From: Candidatus Roizmanbacteria bacterium RIFCSPLOWO2_01_FULL_40_14
Lineage (GTDB): Bacteria; Patescibacteriota; Microgenomatia; GCA-001788215; 2-01-FULL-40-14
DNA length: 33,618 nucleotides
NCBI GenBank assembly: GCA_001788215.1
Contig: MGAO01000011.1
Location: 1 to 33,618, forward strand
Reading direction: 5' to 3'
The notes beneath the pieces were generated by a model that was given only the letters and a program-made list of their open reading frames with translations, made no database searches and had not been told where the DNA came from. Made by a program: the position numbers and the translations under genes. Numbering within the stretch: position 1 is the stretch's first letter; each line of letters opens with the position of its first letter. Shown one piece after another: positions 1-6,940 of the stretch.

Positions 1-472
1 ATTGAAGAAGATCAACATTGTCATGCTGAACTTGTTTCAGCATCTGTTGTTCTGTCATCCCGGACTTGATCCGGGATCTATCTAATTCTATAGATTCCCG
101 CGTTCGCGGGAATGACAATCTATTATGAAACATAAACTCATACCGTTTATCTTTTACAATAATTCCAGCGGCTTCTTTCAAAAATTTTCCCCGCCGGTTA
201 TACCCCATCCCCTGCCAGACGGTAAGAACGTCTTTCAGAGACGCTCTCGCAAGAGACCGAAACGTTGGGAACCGTTTGATAAATTCGGGATATTTGACGA
301 GCACACGCGTCACCTGCGTCTGCTGGAGCATGACTTCTGAAACAAAAATCTTGTAAGGATCATCTACCATTTTATCCTTTCGAAGCTTTAGCGAAGGAGG
401 ACGCCAGGGAAGGATACGTTTGTGGGATTTATAGTGATAATATATAAGATTTTGAAAAGCATTCTTATGCAC
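1..472 (-). CDS. mutY: A/G-specific adenine glycosylase (MutY-like), 5' part; runs off the left edge
   Basis: The minus strand is open from a GTG at 470-472 to the window edge (about 157 codons). It reads HKRILPWR, DPYKIFVSEVMLQQTQV, KYPEFIKRFP and VWQGMGYNRRGKFLKEAAGII, the N-terminal signature of MutY base-excision glycosylases, which remove adenine opposite 8-oxoguanine. The Glu in SEVMLQQTQV is the family's catalytic Glu. The helix-hairpin-helix, catalytic Asp and iron-sulfur cluster would lie off the window. The GTG start is chosen because a TACAAT box ends 6 bases before it. Two palindrome-encoded segments interrupt the family pattern: PPSLKLRKDK after the LPWR motif, and about 34 residues (RLSFPRTRESI to KQVQHD) after AAGIIVKDKRYEFMFHN. 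A truncated second copy of the gene start lies at 1720-1859. The family call is secure; that the protein is active is inferred. Confidence 0.82.
   Translation of the reverse strand, partial: MHKNAFQNLIYYHYKSHKRILPWRPPSLKLRKDKMVDDPYKIFVSEVMLQQTQVTRVLVKYPEFIKRFPTFRSLARASLKDVLTVWQGMGYNRRGKFLKEAAGIIVKDKRYEFMFHNRLSFPRTRESIELDRSRIKSGMTEQQMLKQVQHDNVDLLQ
20..116. repeat. Cluster of three palindromes inside mutY
   Basis: Three inverted repeats follow each other: 20-43 (ATGCTGAA/TTCAGCAT), 54-78 (ATCCCGGA/TCCGGGAT) and 93-116 (GATTCCCGCG/CGCGGGAAT). The block is in frame within the mutY reading frame and encodes an extra peptide of about 34 residues. Units of the same type recur at 3131, 5779, 27783 and 29652. 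Confidence 0.85.
375..398. repeat. Small imperfect palindrome inside mutY
   Basis: TCCTTTCG and CGAAGGA arms surround AAGCTTTAG. The element encodes PPSLKLRKD between the LPWR and DPYKIF motifs. The truncated mutY copy at 1720-1859 lacks it, going from LPWRWEA directly to DPYKIF. Confidence 0.55.
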
Positions 473-478
473 GGTGAA

Positions 479-484
479 ATTGTA
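479..484 (-). promoter_or_regulatory. -10 box TACAAT of mutY, leaderless spacing
   Basis: TACAAT on the minus strand ends 6 bases before the GTG at 472, which would place the transcription start at the first base of the start codon. Confidence 0.5.
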
Positions 485-508
485 GCAAATTAGAAATCAG
501 AAGTGAAA

Positions 509-1606
509 TTAAACCACTGTAGTATTGAGTCCTAGACTTGTTTGATAAAAACGATACCACTCCCCCGGATGTAATAACAAGCTTGCAGATACCGTTTTTT
601 CCATCCAGGGAAAATCCCTTAGTGGCGCTAATATACCTGGATCAATCATTCCTACACACAATCTCTTGAGCAATCTATTAACATCCCTAACTTCTCCTCT
701 TCTCGATATAGCAGCATGCCACTCACCAAAATCAGCTGCTACGACATCTTGCATATATGCTAAAAGATTACTTTGTTCTGTCCATTGTGTAATCTGGCCA
801 ATATCTAGATCCACTGGATCAACTATTTCGATAAATGACCTATTGGCAACTCGTATTCCATGTGATTGTAAATCATTTGCAAGCGCTCCCTGATAATAAC
901 TTCTTTGTGCAACCGCCTGAAGCGCGTAGGTTTGGAATGCATATATGGCATCTCCCATTGCACGTGCCATTTGTGCAAACCGGATGCGGCCAACCAATTC
1001 CCTTGTTTCACGTGGGATAGACATACCTGCAACTCTACTTTCTACACTTACTTGAGCAGGATTATTCCCGATGTTCATCTGAAGTTGTGCTAAAGGATCC
1101 ATCAATTCTGACCAGAAGTCAACCCCAATTTTAGCTGCAAGCTCCGGCCATATAAGAAGCGCAGTCAAAGCTCGTCTATGTTCAAATGACTGCGATGTTC
1201 GTACCTCATATCTCCCCCATTCTTCGGATGGGCTTTCTTCAATCTGTTTTATTGCAGTATAACTATATAGGTCCCTAAAAGTGCTCGGTACATAACCTAT
1301 TTGTTTTTCTAGTGAACGCGCTACCCAACCTAAAGCATATGGCTCATCCAGAGCTGCCCATGATGCGAGTATTCCATGGGTAAGTGCATCGAGTCCACGA
1401 ACGACCACATCATCTCCGAGATTGTTCCAGTTTTCGACCGTATATCCTTTTAACTTTTTTACAAGCGCAGTAGCCCGAGGTAGCTCACTATCAACTGATA
1501 TTGGATCAGGAATATCTTGACGGACTATCAGTTCTTCGGCTATAACAGGTCTGTCACGCATAGCTAATGAACTTTGGAAAGATTGTTCAATACTCATAGA
1601 ACTCAT
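509..1606 (-). CDS. Hypothetical protein (365 aa)
   Basis: I do not recognise this protein. It begins MSSMSIEQSFQSSLAMRDRP, has no signal peptide or membrane segment, and looks soluble and mostly helical with many Trp, Leu and Ala residues; no catalytic motif stands out. A TATAAT box 6 bases upstream of the first ATG supports that start over the second Met. The gene sits between the intact start of mutY and a truncated mutY 5' copy, which suggests it was inserted there together with a piece of foreign or duplicated mutY. No palindromic insertions are seen in it, unlike its neighbours. Confidence 0.75.
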   Translation of the reverse strand: MSSMSIEQSFQSSLAMRDRPVIAEELIVRQDIPDPISVDSELPRATALVKKLKGYTVENWNNLGDDVVVRGLDALTHGILASWAALDEPYALGWVARSLEKQIGYVPSTFRDLYSYTAIKQIEESPSEEWGRYEVRTSQSFEHRRALTALLIWPELAAKIGVDFWSELMDPLAQLQMNIGNNPAQVSVESRVAGMSIPRETRELVGRIRFAQMARAMGDAIYAFQTYALQAVAQRSYYQGALANDLQSHGIRVANRSFIEIVDPVDLDIGQITQWTEQSNLLAYMQDVVAADFGEWHAAISRRGEVRDVNRLLKRLCVGMIDPGILAPLRDFPWMEKTVSASLLLHPGEWYRFYQTSLGLNTTVV

Positions 1607-1612
1607 CGAAAT

Positions 1613-1618
1613 ATTATA
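1613..1618 (-). promoter_or_regulatory. -10 box TATAAT, leaderless spacing
   Basis: TATAAT on the minus strand, exactly 6 bases before the ATG at 1606. Confidence 0.55.
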
Positions 1619-1719
1619 CTACAGGCCACTAAATATACGAAGTGCTGGCTATTCACTTCCCAACTCACGCCCGCCAAACTTATCTTGAAGTGCTAAAGCA
1701 ATTGACCAGAACCCAAGAT

Positions 1720-1859
1720 ACCTGCGTCTGCTGAAGCATAACTTCGGAAACAAAAATCTTGTACGGATCAGCTTCCCACCTCCAGGGAAGGGTGCGTTTA
1801 TGTTTTAAGAAATAAGCGTAAATTGTATTTTGAAATTCCTGGATATTCATGAGTTTCAT
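1720..1859 (-). pseudogene. Truncated mutY 5' copy
   Basis: Reading from an ATG at 1857-1859, the minus strand gives MKLMNIQEFQNTIYAYFLK, HKRTLPWRWEADPYKIF and VSEVMLQQTQV, then similarity to MutY stops abruptly near 1720. It is a diverged copy of the gene start at 472 and is not identical at DNA level. Immediately after it, in another frame, 1649-1716 reads LGFWSIALALQDKFGGRELG..., ending in a stop. That looks like the 3' tail of some other gene. The 1607-1902 stretch is therefore filled with gene remnants and not an ordinary spacer. Confidence 0.7.
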
Positions 1860-1902
1860 CGTATCATGAAACTGCGGGAAGTAAAAATAACGAGCGTGAA
1901 GG

Positions 1903-2433
1903 TTATTCCTGAGACACTTTTTTCATTGACTTGATATCATCGCAGCCTAACCGTCTACCAAACTGTGGATAAAAGATAAATTGAGAATCATTTACTATAA
2001 CCAGCGTTCCTTCTAGCTCTTTTTCTAGTGAGGTGAACACCTTAACTGTATTACCACTCTCAATATCAGATGGTAACGGCTGGCTGCACATTCCCTCAGG
2101 ATTGGAACTTTGAGGAGCCGGTTCTGGTTGGCTTTCTTGCCTACTTTGTTCATCCTCAATATTCTTGCCGAAAGGCATACTTTTTACTATCTCCTCTCCA
2201 GCGGCGTATCTATTAACAGGCTTTGATTGAACTGGTGTTTGTTCAATTGGCGAACGTTTCTGAGTAGGTTGCCCAACCGGTCTCGCCTCACCGTATTGAC
2301 TACTTTTTTTACTCAGTCCACTGATACCGACTAAAGCGAGGCCTATCACCAATAAATAAGCTAAACACCCGGGTGCTTCCCTATTAATAATTCTAGCTAT
2401 ACCGTATCCTGGTATCTCTATGTTTCTATTCAT
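1903..2433 (-). CDS. Small single-pass membrane protein, hypothetical
   Basis: A 176-residue protein of unknown function. A hydrophobic segment at about residues 24-40 (CLAYLLVIGLALVGISGL) follows a short N-terminal part. The rest is a Gln/Pro/Ser/Glu-rich linker (residues about 45-120) and a C-terminal part of about 50 residues with the pattern LEKELEGTLVIVNDSQFIFYP. A single transmembrane anchor with the C-terminal domain outside is the simplest reading. TATAAT at 2442-2447 supports the start. No family recognised. Confidence 0.6.
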   Translation of the reverse strand: MNRNIEIPGYGIARIINREAPGCLAYLLVIGLALVGISGLSKKSSQYGEARPVGQPTQKRSPIEQTPVQSKPVNRYAAGEEIVKSMPFGKNIEDEQSRQESQPEPAPQSSNPEGMCSQPLPSDIESGNTVKVFTSLEKELEGTLVIVNDSQFIFYPQFGRRLGCDDIKSMKKVSQE

Positions 2434-2441
2434 AAGCTCAT

Positions 2442-2447
2442 ATTATA
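2442..2447 (-). promoter_or_regulatory. -10 box TATAAT near start codon
   Basis: TATAAT on the minus strand, 8 bases before the ATG at 2433. Confidence 0.4.
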
Positions 2448-2461
2448 ACCTATAATATTCT

Positions 2462-4942
2462 TCAGGTCAATTCTACCTCATGTCCCCCGAATTGCCCACG
2501 CAGAGCCGATACGACTTTTCCAGTATACGAAGGATTCTTTTGGGAATCAATACGAAACTGTAATGCATCTTCTATGATTTTAGTTTTTATTTTTAACCTT
2601 TTAGCTTCTTCTACGGTCCACTTCCCTTCTCCCGATTGGGAAACCGATCCGGATATATCTTTCAAATCAGTCCCGTACTGCACATACGCATCTTTCAACC
2701 ATGAAATCAATCGAGATTCAATAACGCTTCCGTGGTTGTATACGTCGACAACGTGCGTCAGATCAAGCTTGAAAGAAGATTTTTTCAAAATTTCAAACCC
2801 CTCGCCGATTGCCTGCATCATGCCGTACTCAATACCGTTATGAATCATTTTGATAAAATGTCCAGCGCCGACTCCGTCGAAAAACCGGTATCCACGAGGA
2901 ACCGATAGATCGGCAAATATCGGTTCAAGATATTCAAATGTTTTGTGGTCGCCGCCTACCATGAGGCACGCGCCAAACCGGGCTCCTTCAGGCCCGCCTG
3001 AGATACCGACGTCAACAAGTTTGATTCCCCGTTTTTTTAATAAAGAATGCCGACGGATCGTATCATGATAATTTGAATTCCCCGCGTCAATGATGATGTC
3101 TCCTTTTTCCAAAATTTCTACTAAGCCATTGTCATTCCCGCGCAGGCGGGAATCCCCTTGAGATCCCCGATCAGGTCGGGGATGACGATTATATGATTTT
3201 CCAAACAATATTCCATCCACTGCATCTCCTGCAGAAACGGACAACAGAACCACCCGCGGCGGTTTTAATTTTTCCTTAAATTCTTTCATATCATAAATCC
3301 CTTCAATTCCTTTCCGGACAAATGATTCAGTCACATTTTTTGATCGATTGTACCCATATACTCGCCAGCCTCGATCATGCAGTTGCAGTGCAATGCCACC
3401 GCCCATTTTTCCCAATCCTACCAGTCCGATTTCTTTCTTTAACATATGCCGGTGAATGCTTGGTTTTTCATCTTCCGTAAGCATCTCAGCAATTTCGTCC
3501 GTGCCGCGTTTATACGCTCGAATCGGTACACCATTCTCCTGCCACGCATTGATAATCGCATCCGTATACTGCCACATCGGCAATACTTCATCGGTTGATA
3601 CGAACAGCGTTTGATCTCCCCGAATAACATCGAGAAGCAGCTTCTCATACTCTTCAACATACTGCCTGCGCTCTTTTGTCGTCCGATACGTAAATGCTAA
3701 CTCTTTCTGCTGAAGTTCTAGGTCCAATCCGGGCTTTTTGGAAAAAAATTTGATCATTATTTTTTCTTCCGGCTCGAGAGAGAAAACGACTTGATTGTTG
3801 TAGTCTTTTCCCGGTTCACAATTCAAACATACCTGCGGATTTCGGAAGGTGATTGTAATATCTTTTTGAGGTTTGGAAAACCCTTTCCCGCTCGATAAGT
3901 AGATGGGCACTCCATCCCAGCGATTCGATGATAAACACGCACGCGTCTTAAAGTATGTTTCAATCTGCGAGTTTGAATCAACGCCCGTGTGAGTACGGTA
4001 TCCTTCATATTGAGCCCGGATGGTCGACCGACGTACTTCGTCCCGTGTCGAAGGATTCAATGTTTGCAATAACTCGGCACGTTTTCTTCTGATTGCATCA
4101 GCGGTCAGTGTGCCGGGATTGTCCATTGTCACCAAGGCCAACATCTGCAGTAAATGGTTTTGTCCGACATCTCTGAAGGCTCCGACACTTTCATAAAACG
4201 ATCCGCGCTTTGACGCATCGTTGTCTTCGAGAAGCCGGATGTCGATGCGCGAGACGAATTTATTATTCCAGGACTCCTCAAGGAAATTATTTGAAAATCG
4301 AAACGCCAAAATATTTTGAAGCATTTCTTTCCCTAAATAGTGATCGATCCGGTAAATCTGTTCTTCTTTAAAAAGATTTGACAATAATTCATCGAGTTCT
4401 TGTGCGGTTTTTAAGTCATTGCCAAATGGTTTTTCAACGAGGACCCGCGTCCACCCCTCATCGGGCGAGCAGGCCCGCCTGCCAGCGCCTGAGCGCAGCG
4501 ATGGCGGGCAGGGACCAGTCAGGTGTGAATTGTGAAGATGGGTCAAAATAGTCTTGTAGTAACTCGGAGGAACCGCCAGATAAAACAGTTTGTTTGAACA
4601 GACATGCCAACGCTTATCGACCAAGCCCATTTCCCTGGCTAACTTGTCATAATCTCCTCGTTGTTCAAACTGTCCCTGATGATAAAAAAATAATTGGCAA
4701 AATGCTTCGAGTTTACGCTTGTGCTCTGGGGTCTCTGCATAATCCTCCGCAAGTTTAAACACATGCTCACGAAACTGTTCATTGGTCAACGGGCGTCTGG
4801 CTACCCCAATGATATGAAACATTTTGGGAAGTTTATCTTTCGCGTATAAATGAAAGAGTGCCGGTGTAATCTTCCGGGCCATGAGATCCCCCGTTGCACC
4901 ATAGACGATAACGACGGTCGGAATGTTGAATTTGTCAGGCAT
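2462..4942 (-). CDS. zwf-gnd: Glucose-6-phosphate dehydrogenase / 6-phosphogluconate dehydrogenase fusion
   Basis: One 826-residue frame carries two enzymes of the oxidative pentose phosphate pathway. Residues 1-495 are Zwf: nucleotide-binding GATGDL at 15-20, RVLVEKPFG at about 166-174 and active-site RIDHYLGK at 198-205. Residues 500-826 are Gnd: GLVGLGKMGGGIA near 506-518, AGNSNYHD at 620-627, GGPEGARFG at 649-657 and FIKMIHNGIEYG at 696-707. There is no stop between the parts; Gnd starts with its own Met (residue 500), so internal initiation is possible. No 6-phosphogluconolactonase is encoded here. Two palindromes add peptides: residues 144-164 in Zwf and 583-605 in Gnd. The transaldolase gene lies just upstream on the same strand. 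Both family calls are firm; whether the product stays fused is unknown. Confidence 0.93.
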   Translation of the reverse strand: MPDKFNIPTVVIVYGATGDLMARKITPALFHLYAKDKLPKMFHIIGVARRPLTNEQFREHVFKLAEDYAETPEHKRKLEAFCQLFFYHQGQFEQRGDYDKLAREMGLVDKRWHVCSNKLFYLAVPPSYYKTILTHLHNSHLTGPCPPSLRSGAGRRACSPDEGWTRVLVEKPFGNDLKTAQELDELLSNLFKEEQIYRIDHYLGKEMLQNILAFRFSNNFLEESWNNKFVSRIDIRLLEDNDASKRGSFYESVGAFRDVGQNHLLQMLALVTMDNPGTLTADAIRRKRAELLQTLNPSTRDEVRRSTIRAQYEGYRTHTGVDSNSQIETYFKTRACLSSNRWDGVPIYLSSGKGFSKPQKDITITFRNPQVCLNCEPGKDYNNQVVFSLEPEEKIMIKFFSKKPGLDLELQQKELAFTYRTTKERRQYVEEYEKLLLDVIRGDQTLFVSTDEVLPMWQYTDAIINAWQENGVPIRAYKRGTDEIAEMLTEDEKPSIHRHMLKKEIGLVGLGKMGGGIALQLHDRGWRVYGYNRSKNVTESFVRKGIEGIYDMKEFKEKLKPPRVVLLSVSAGDAVDGILFGKSYNRHPRPDRGSQGDSRLRGNDNGLVEILEKGDIIIDAGNSNYHDTIRRHSLLKKRGIKLVDVGISGGPEGARFGACLMVGGDHKTFEYLEPIFADLSVPRGYRFFDGVGAGHFIKMIHNGIEYGMMQAIGEGFEILKKSSFKLDLTHVVDVYNHGSVIESRLISWLKDAYVQYGTDLKDISGSVSQSGEGKWTVEEAKRLKIKTKIIEDALQFRIDSQKNPSYTGKVVSALRGQFGGHEVELT
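3131..3186. repeat. Double palindrome inside the Gnd half
   Basis: Two stem units, ATTCCCGC/GCGGGAAT and ATCCCCGA/TCGGGGAT, are bounded by GTCAT and ATGAC, so the whole element is also an inverted repeat. It is translated in frame as NRHPRPDRGSQGDSRLRGND within the coenzyme-binding domain. Confidence 0.88.
4464..4524. repeat. GC-rich imperfect palindrome inside the Zwf half
   Basis: GCCCGCCTGCCAGCGCC is mirrored imperfectly by GCGATGGCGGGCAGGG. The element is in frame and encodes PCPPSLRSGAGRRACSPDEG just before the conserved RVLVEKPFG strand. Confidence 0.75.
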
Positions 4943-4954
4943 ATTGATATATTC

Positions 4955-4988
4955 TTCGAACGAAGTGAAAGTTCTCGCTCCGCTCGAA
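4955..4988. repeat. Intergenic palindromic repeat between zwf-gnd and transaldolase
   Basis: TTCGAACGAAGTGAAAG is followed by CTCGCTCCGCTCGAA; arms of the TTCGAA/CTCGAA and CGAAGTGA/CTCCGCTCG type. It lies in the spacer directly upstream of the zwf-gnd start. Confidence 0.55.
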
Positions 4989-4998
4989 CAATAAATTA

Positions 4999-5976
4999 TT
5001 ATCCAAGCAGCTTGTTCCAGTCATCCGCAAAGCGCTTCAGTCCCACATCGGTCAGTTCGTGGGAAATATCAAACTCGTTCCACGGTTTATGTAAATCTAA
5101 TTCTTGGTAGGCAATTGGCTGCAAGTTTTTTGAATCGTATATATATGAAGAATCAGGAACGTGCATTCCCCTTTTTACCCATTCCTCAAGAATTGCATAG
5201 GGACAGGTGATGATATCTGCCCCGTTTGCTACTGAACCAATAAAGTGGTCAAGATTTCGGATACTTGCTGATAAATTCATCACGTGCCCGTCGCCATTTG
5301 AGTACATCCGGGTAATGCTTTTTATTAAATCCATCCCGTTTTCTCCTCGATCATCCAGACGTCCGATGAAGGGAGAAACAAAGACATTTTTAAATCCGGG
5401 CAACGTTGAATCGGGCTTGACCTGAGTTGAATCGAAGGGCTTGCCCTGAGCAAGCGAAGCGCGCCGAAGGGTTGCTGAATAGACTGCCGCCGCTTGTTGC
5501 TGTTGAAACACTAATGTCATGTTGACCCGTATTTTTTCTGAAACCGCGTTCGATGCAGCTCGTAGTCCTTCTTGAGTCGTCGGAAATTTTATGTGTGCAT
5601 TCGGAATCCATGAAAACATTTCTTTTCCCTGTCTCAACATCTGATCGGCAGTTGTATTTTCATCAGAATATACTTCAATGGAAACTGAACCTTTCGGAAT
5701 CAAAGAAGAAATTTCTTCCACAATGGATTTGTATTCTTGTAATAACTGATCTTCTGTCAATTTTAAGTTTCTTAATACGTCATCCCCGACCCGATCGGGG
5801 ATCTCAGAGATTCCCGCTTTCGCGGGAATGACATTGGTAGACAGGATCTTCTTTGCAACAAGTGACGGGTTCGTCGTCTGTCCGTCCAGGAATCCGAGCA
5901 AATCAAGTGCCTTTCGCGTTTCGTCCGGATCTCCTGAATCAAGAAAGATTTTCGTGGTAAGATTTTGAGGTTTCAT
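4999..5976 (-). CDS. tal: Transaldolase
   Basis: A 325-residue transaldolase of the non-oxidative pentose phosphate pathway. It shows KIFLDSGDPDE near the N-terminus, DGQTTNPSLV at 31-40, the Schiff-base Lys in HIKFPTT, and VFVSPFIGRLDD before the C-terminal third. Two palindromic elements are translated: residues 48-67 (VIPAKAGIS...), and a stretch of about 22 residues (RRASLAQGKPFDSTQVKPDS) between the AAAVYSAT and FVSPFIGR motifs, both at loop positions between conserved blocks. It precedes zwf-gnd on the same strand with a 56-base spacer, so the two probably form an operon. No clear -10 box or Shine-Dalgarno sequence is seen at the start. Confident in the family. Confidence 0.93.
   Translation of the reverse strand: MKPQNLTTKIFLDSGDPDETRKALDLLGFLDGQTTNPSLVAKKILSTNVIPAKAGISEIPDRVGDDVLRNLKLTEDQLLQEYKSIVEEISSLIPKGSVSIEVYSDENTTADQMLRQGKEMFSWIPNAHIKFPTTQEGLRAASNAVSEKIRVNMTLVFQQQQAAAVYSATLRRASLAQGKPFDSTQVKPDSTLPGFKNVFVSPFIGRLDDRGENGMDLIKSITRMYSNGDGHVMNLSASIRNLDHFIGSVANGADIITCPYAILEEWVKRGMHVPDSSYIYDSKNLQPIAYQELDLHKPWNEFDISHELTDVGLKRFADDWNKLLG
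5405..5472. repeat. Palindromic element inside tal (second insertion)
   Basis: Contains CTTGC/GCAAG arms (5440-5454) and GAAGGGC/GCGCCGAAGGG motifs. Translated in frame as an extra loop just before the FVSPFIGR block. Confidence 0.6.
5779..5832. repeat. Double palindrome inside tal (first insertion)
   Basis: ATCCCCGA/TCGGGGAT followed by GATTCCCGC/GCGGGAAT, bounded by GTCAT and ATGAC; the same two-unit layout as 3131-3186. Translated in frame as VIPAKAGISEIPDRVGDD. Confidence 0.88.
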
Positions 5977-6041
5977 AAGATGTTTTCTAGCAGTGTACCG
6001 GGAGAATGTGACAATTGCAAGTCACCTGCTATAAATAGTGA

Positions 6042-6296
6042 TTAATCTTCGGAAGGTAAGTAGTATTTTTCTTCAATTTCTCTCTTTGTTTGAAAGTATG
6101 CTTTTTGACAAGCCTGACAACCACAGTCTTTGGCATGTTGTGCCAGCTGGTTCAAACTCTGCATATCTCTCGTGAAATCGTCACCAAATCCTTCCGCTGC
6201 AATTTCACTGGCCACTGCATATATATCTGAATTTCTGGCTACCGAATCTTCTGCTATTCCCACCAAAAATGATAAAAAGTGTGGTGTTTCAGTCAT
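6042..6296 (-). CDS. Small Cys-containing hypothetical protein (84 aa)
   Basis: Unknown 84-residue soluble protein. The only motif is a C-x-C-x-x-C cluster (CGCQACQ) at about residues 58-64, which could bind a metal or form a disulfide. It is transcribed divergently from the gene at 6376; a TATACT box is shared in the 79-base spacer. The start is the only ATG with an upstream promoter-like box. Confidence 0.55.
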   Translation of the reverse strand: MTETPHFLSFLVGIAEDSVARNSDIYAVASEIAAEGFGDDFTRDMQSLNQLAQHAKDCGCQACQKAYFQTKREIEEKYYLPSED

Positions 6297-6310
6297 AATT
6301 TAACTCTAGT

Positions 6311-6318
6311 AGTATACT
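6311..6318. promoter_or_regulatory. Bidirectional -10 box AGTATACT
   Basis: The self-complementary AGTATACT supplies a TATACT hexamer on both strands. It is 14 bases before the minus-strand gene (6296) and about 57 bases before the plus-strand gene (6376). Confidence 0.4.
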
Positions 6319-6375
6319 ATTAACGGTCAAAATAGGTTGATTAAATAGGAAAATAACCGGTTTCCTTGATTATTT

Positions 6376-6933
6376 ATGGATGAAGAACGATCAAAATCAG
6401 TCTTACAGAAACCGACTGTGCAGAAAATTACTGAAATTATAGGTGCAGTTTTAGAAAAAGTTGTCCGTAAAGATAAAGCATATACATTATCTATCGCCGA
6501 GAGTGAATATGCAACTATAGCTCAACAGTCAGAAATAATAGCGCAAGAAGAGATTGTTAATCAAGTAATAGGCAGGATTTCGCAGGCGAAGCAAGTGTTG
6601 CGTATGACCATGTTGTTATCTGAAGAATTATCATCACCGCTTCCAGTAGGATATCATAGACTTATAGGTAAGCTCTTAGATTCTGGAGTCGATATTCATA
6701 GATTAGGATTTGGAACAGCTGAAGATTTTGAATTAGTACAACAACAATTGGGTATATCTTCTCCAAATTTCACTTTTTCCCATATTGAAGGTGAAGATAA
6801 TTATCAACGAATGATACTGGTTGACGACGGGACATTATTTTTTAATGCAGATGTTATTTTTTATAAAACAGGACACCCTTCTCTCATTTCACTATTCAAT
6901 GATTATTTTGATAGACAAACAGATCAATACTAA
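6376..6933 (+). CDS. Hypothetical protein (185 aa)
   Basis: I do not recognise this protein. It looks soluble: the first half is helical and charged (SKSVLQKPTVQKITEIIGAV, then QQSEIIAQEEIVNQVIG), the second half has mixed character. There is no signal peptide, membrane segment or Cys. Base composition is AT-rich with frequent ATA and AGA codons, as in its neighbour at 6941. It converges on that gene with a 7-base gap. Start at the first ATG after the spacer; no Shine-Dalgarno sequence. Confidence 0.6.
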   Translation: MDEERSKSVLQKPTVQKITEIIGAVLEKVVRKDKAYTLSIAESEYATIAQQSEIIAQEEIVNQVIGRISQAKQVLRMTMLLSEELSSPLPVGYHRLIGKLLDSGVDIHRLGFGTAEDFELVQQQLGISSPNFTFSHIEGEDNYQRMILVDDGTLFFNADVIFYKTGHPSLISLFNDYFDRQTDQY

Positions 6934-6940
6934 TATTCTA

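Noticed and set aside
20-116. CRISPR-like array from clustered palindromes
   Set aside because: The units differ from each other, have no regular spacers and occur singly elsewhere.
125-340. Plus-strand 71-residue ORF
   Set aside because: It is antisense to the conserved mutY frame, which explains the region fully.
3131-3186. Intrinsic terminator between two genes
   Set aside because: The hairpin lies within the Gnd frame, has no T-run, and the frame remains open through it.
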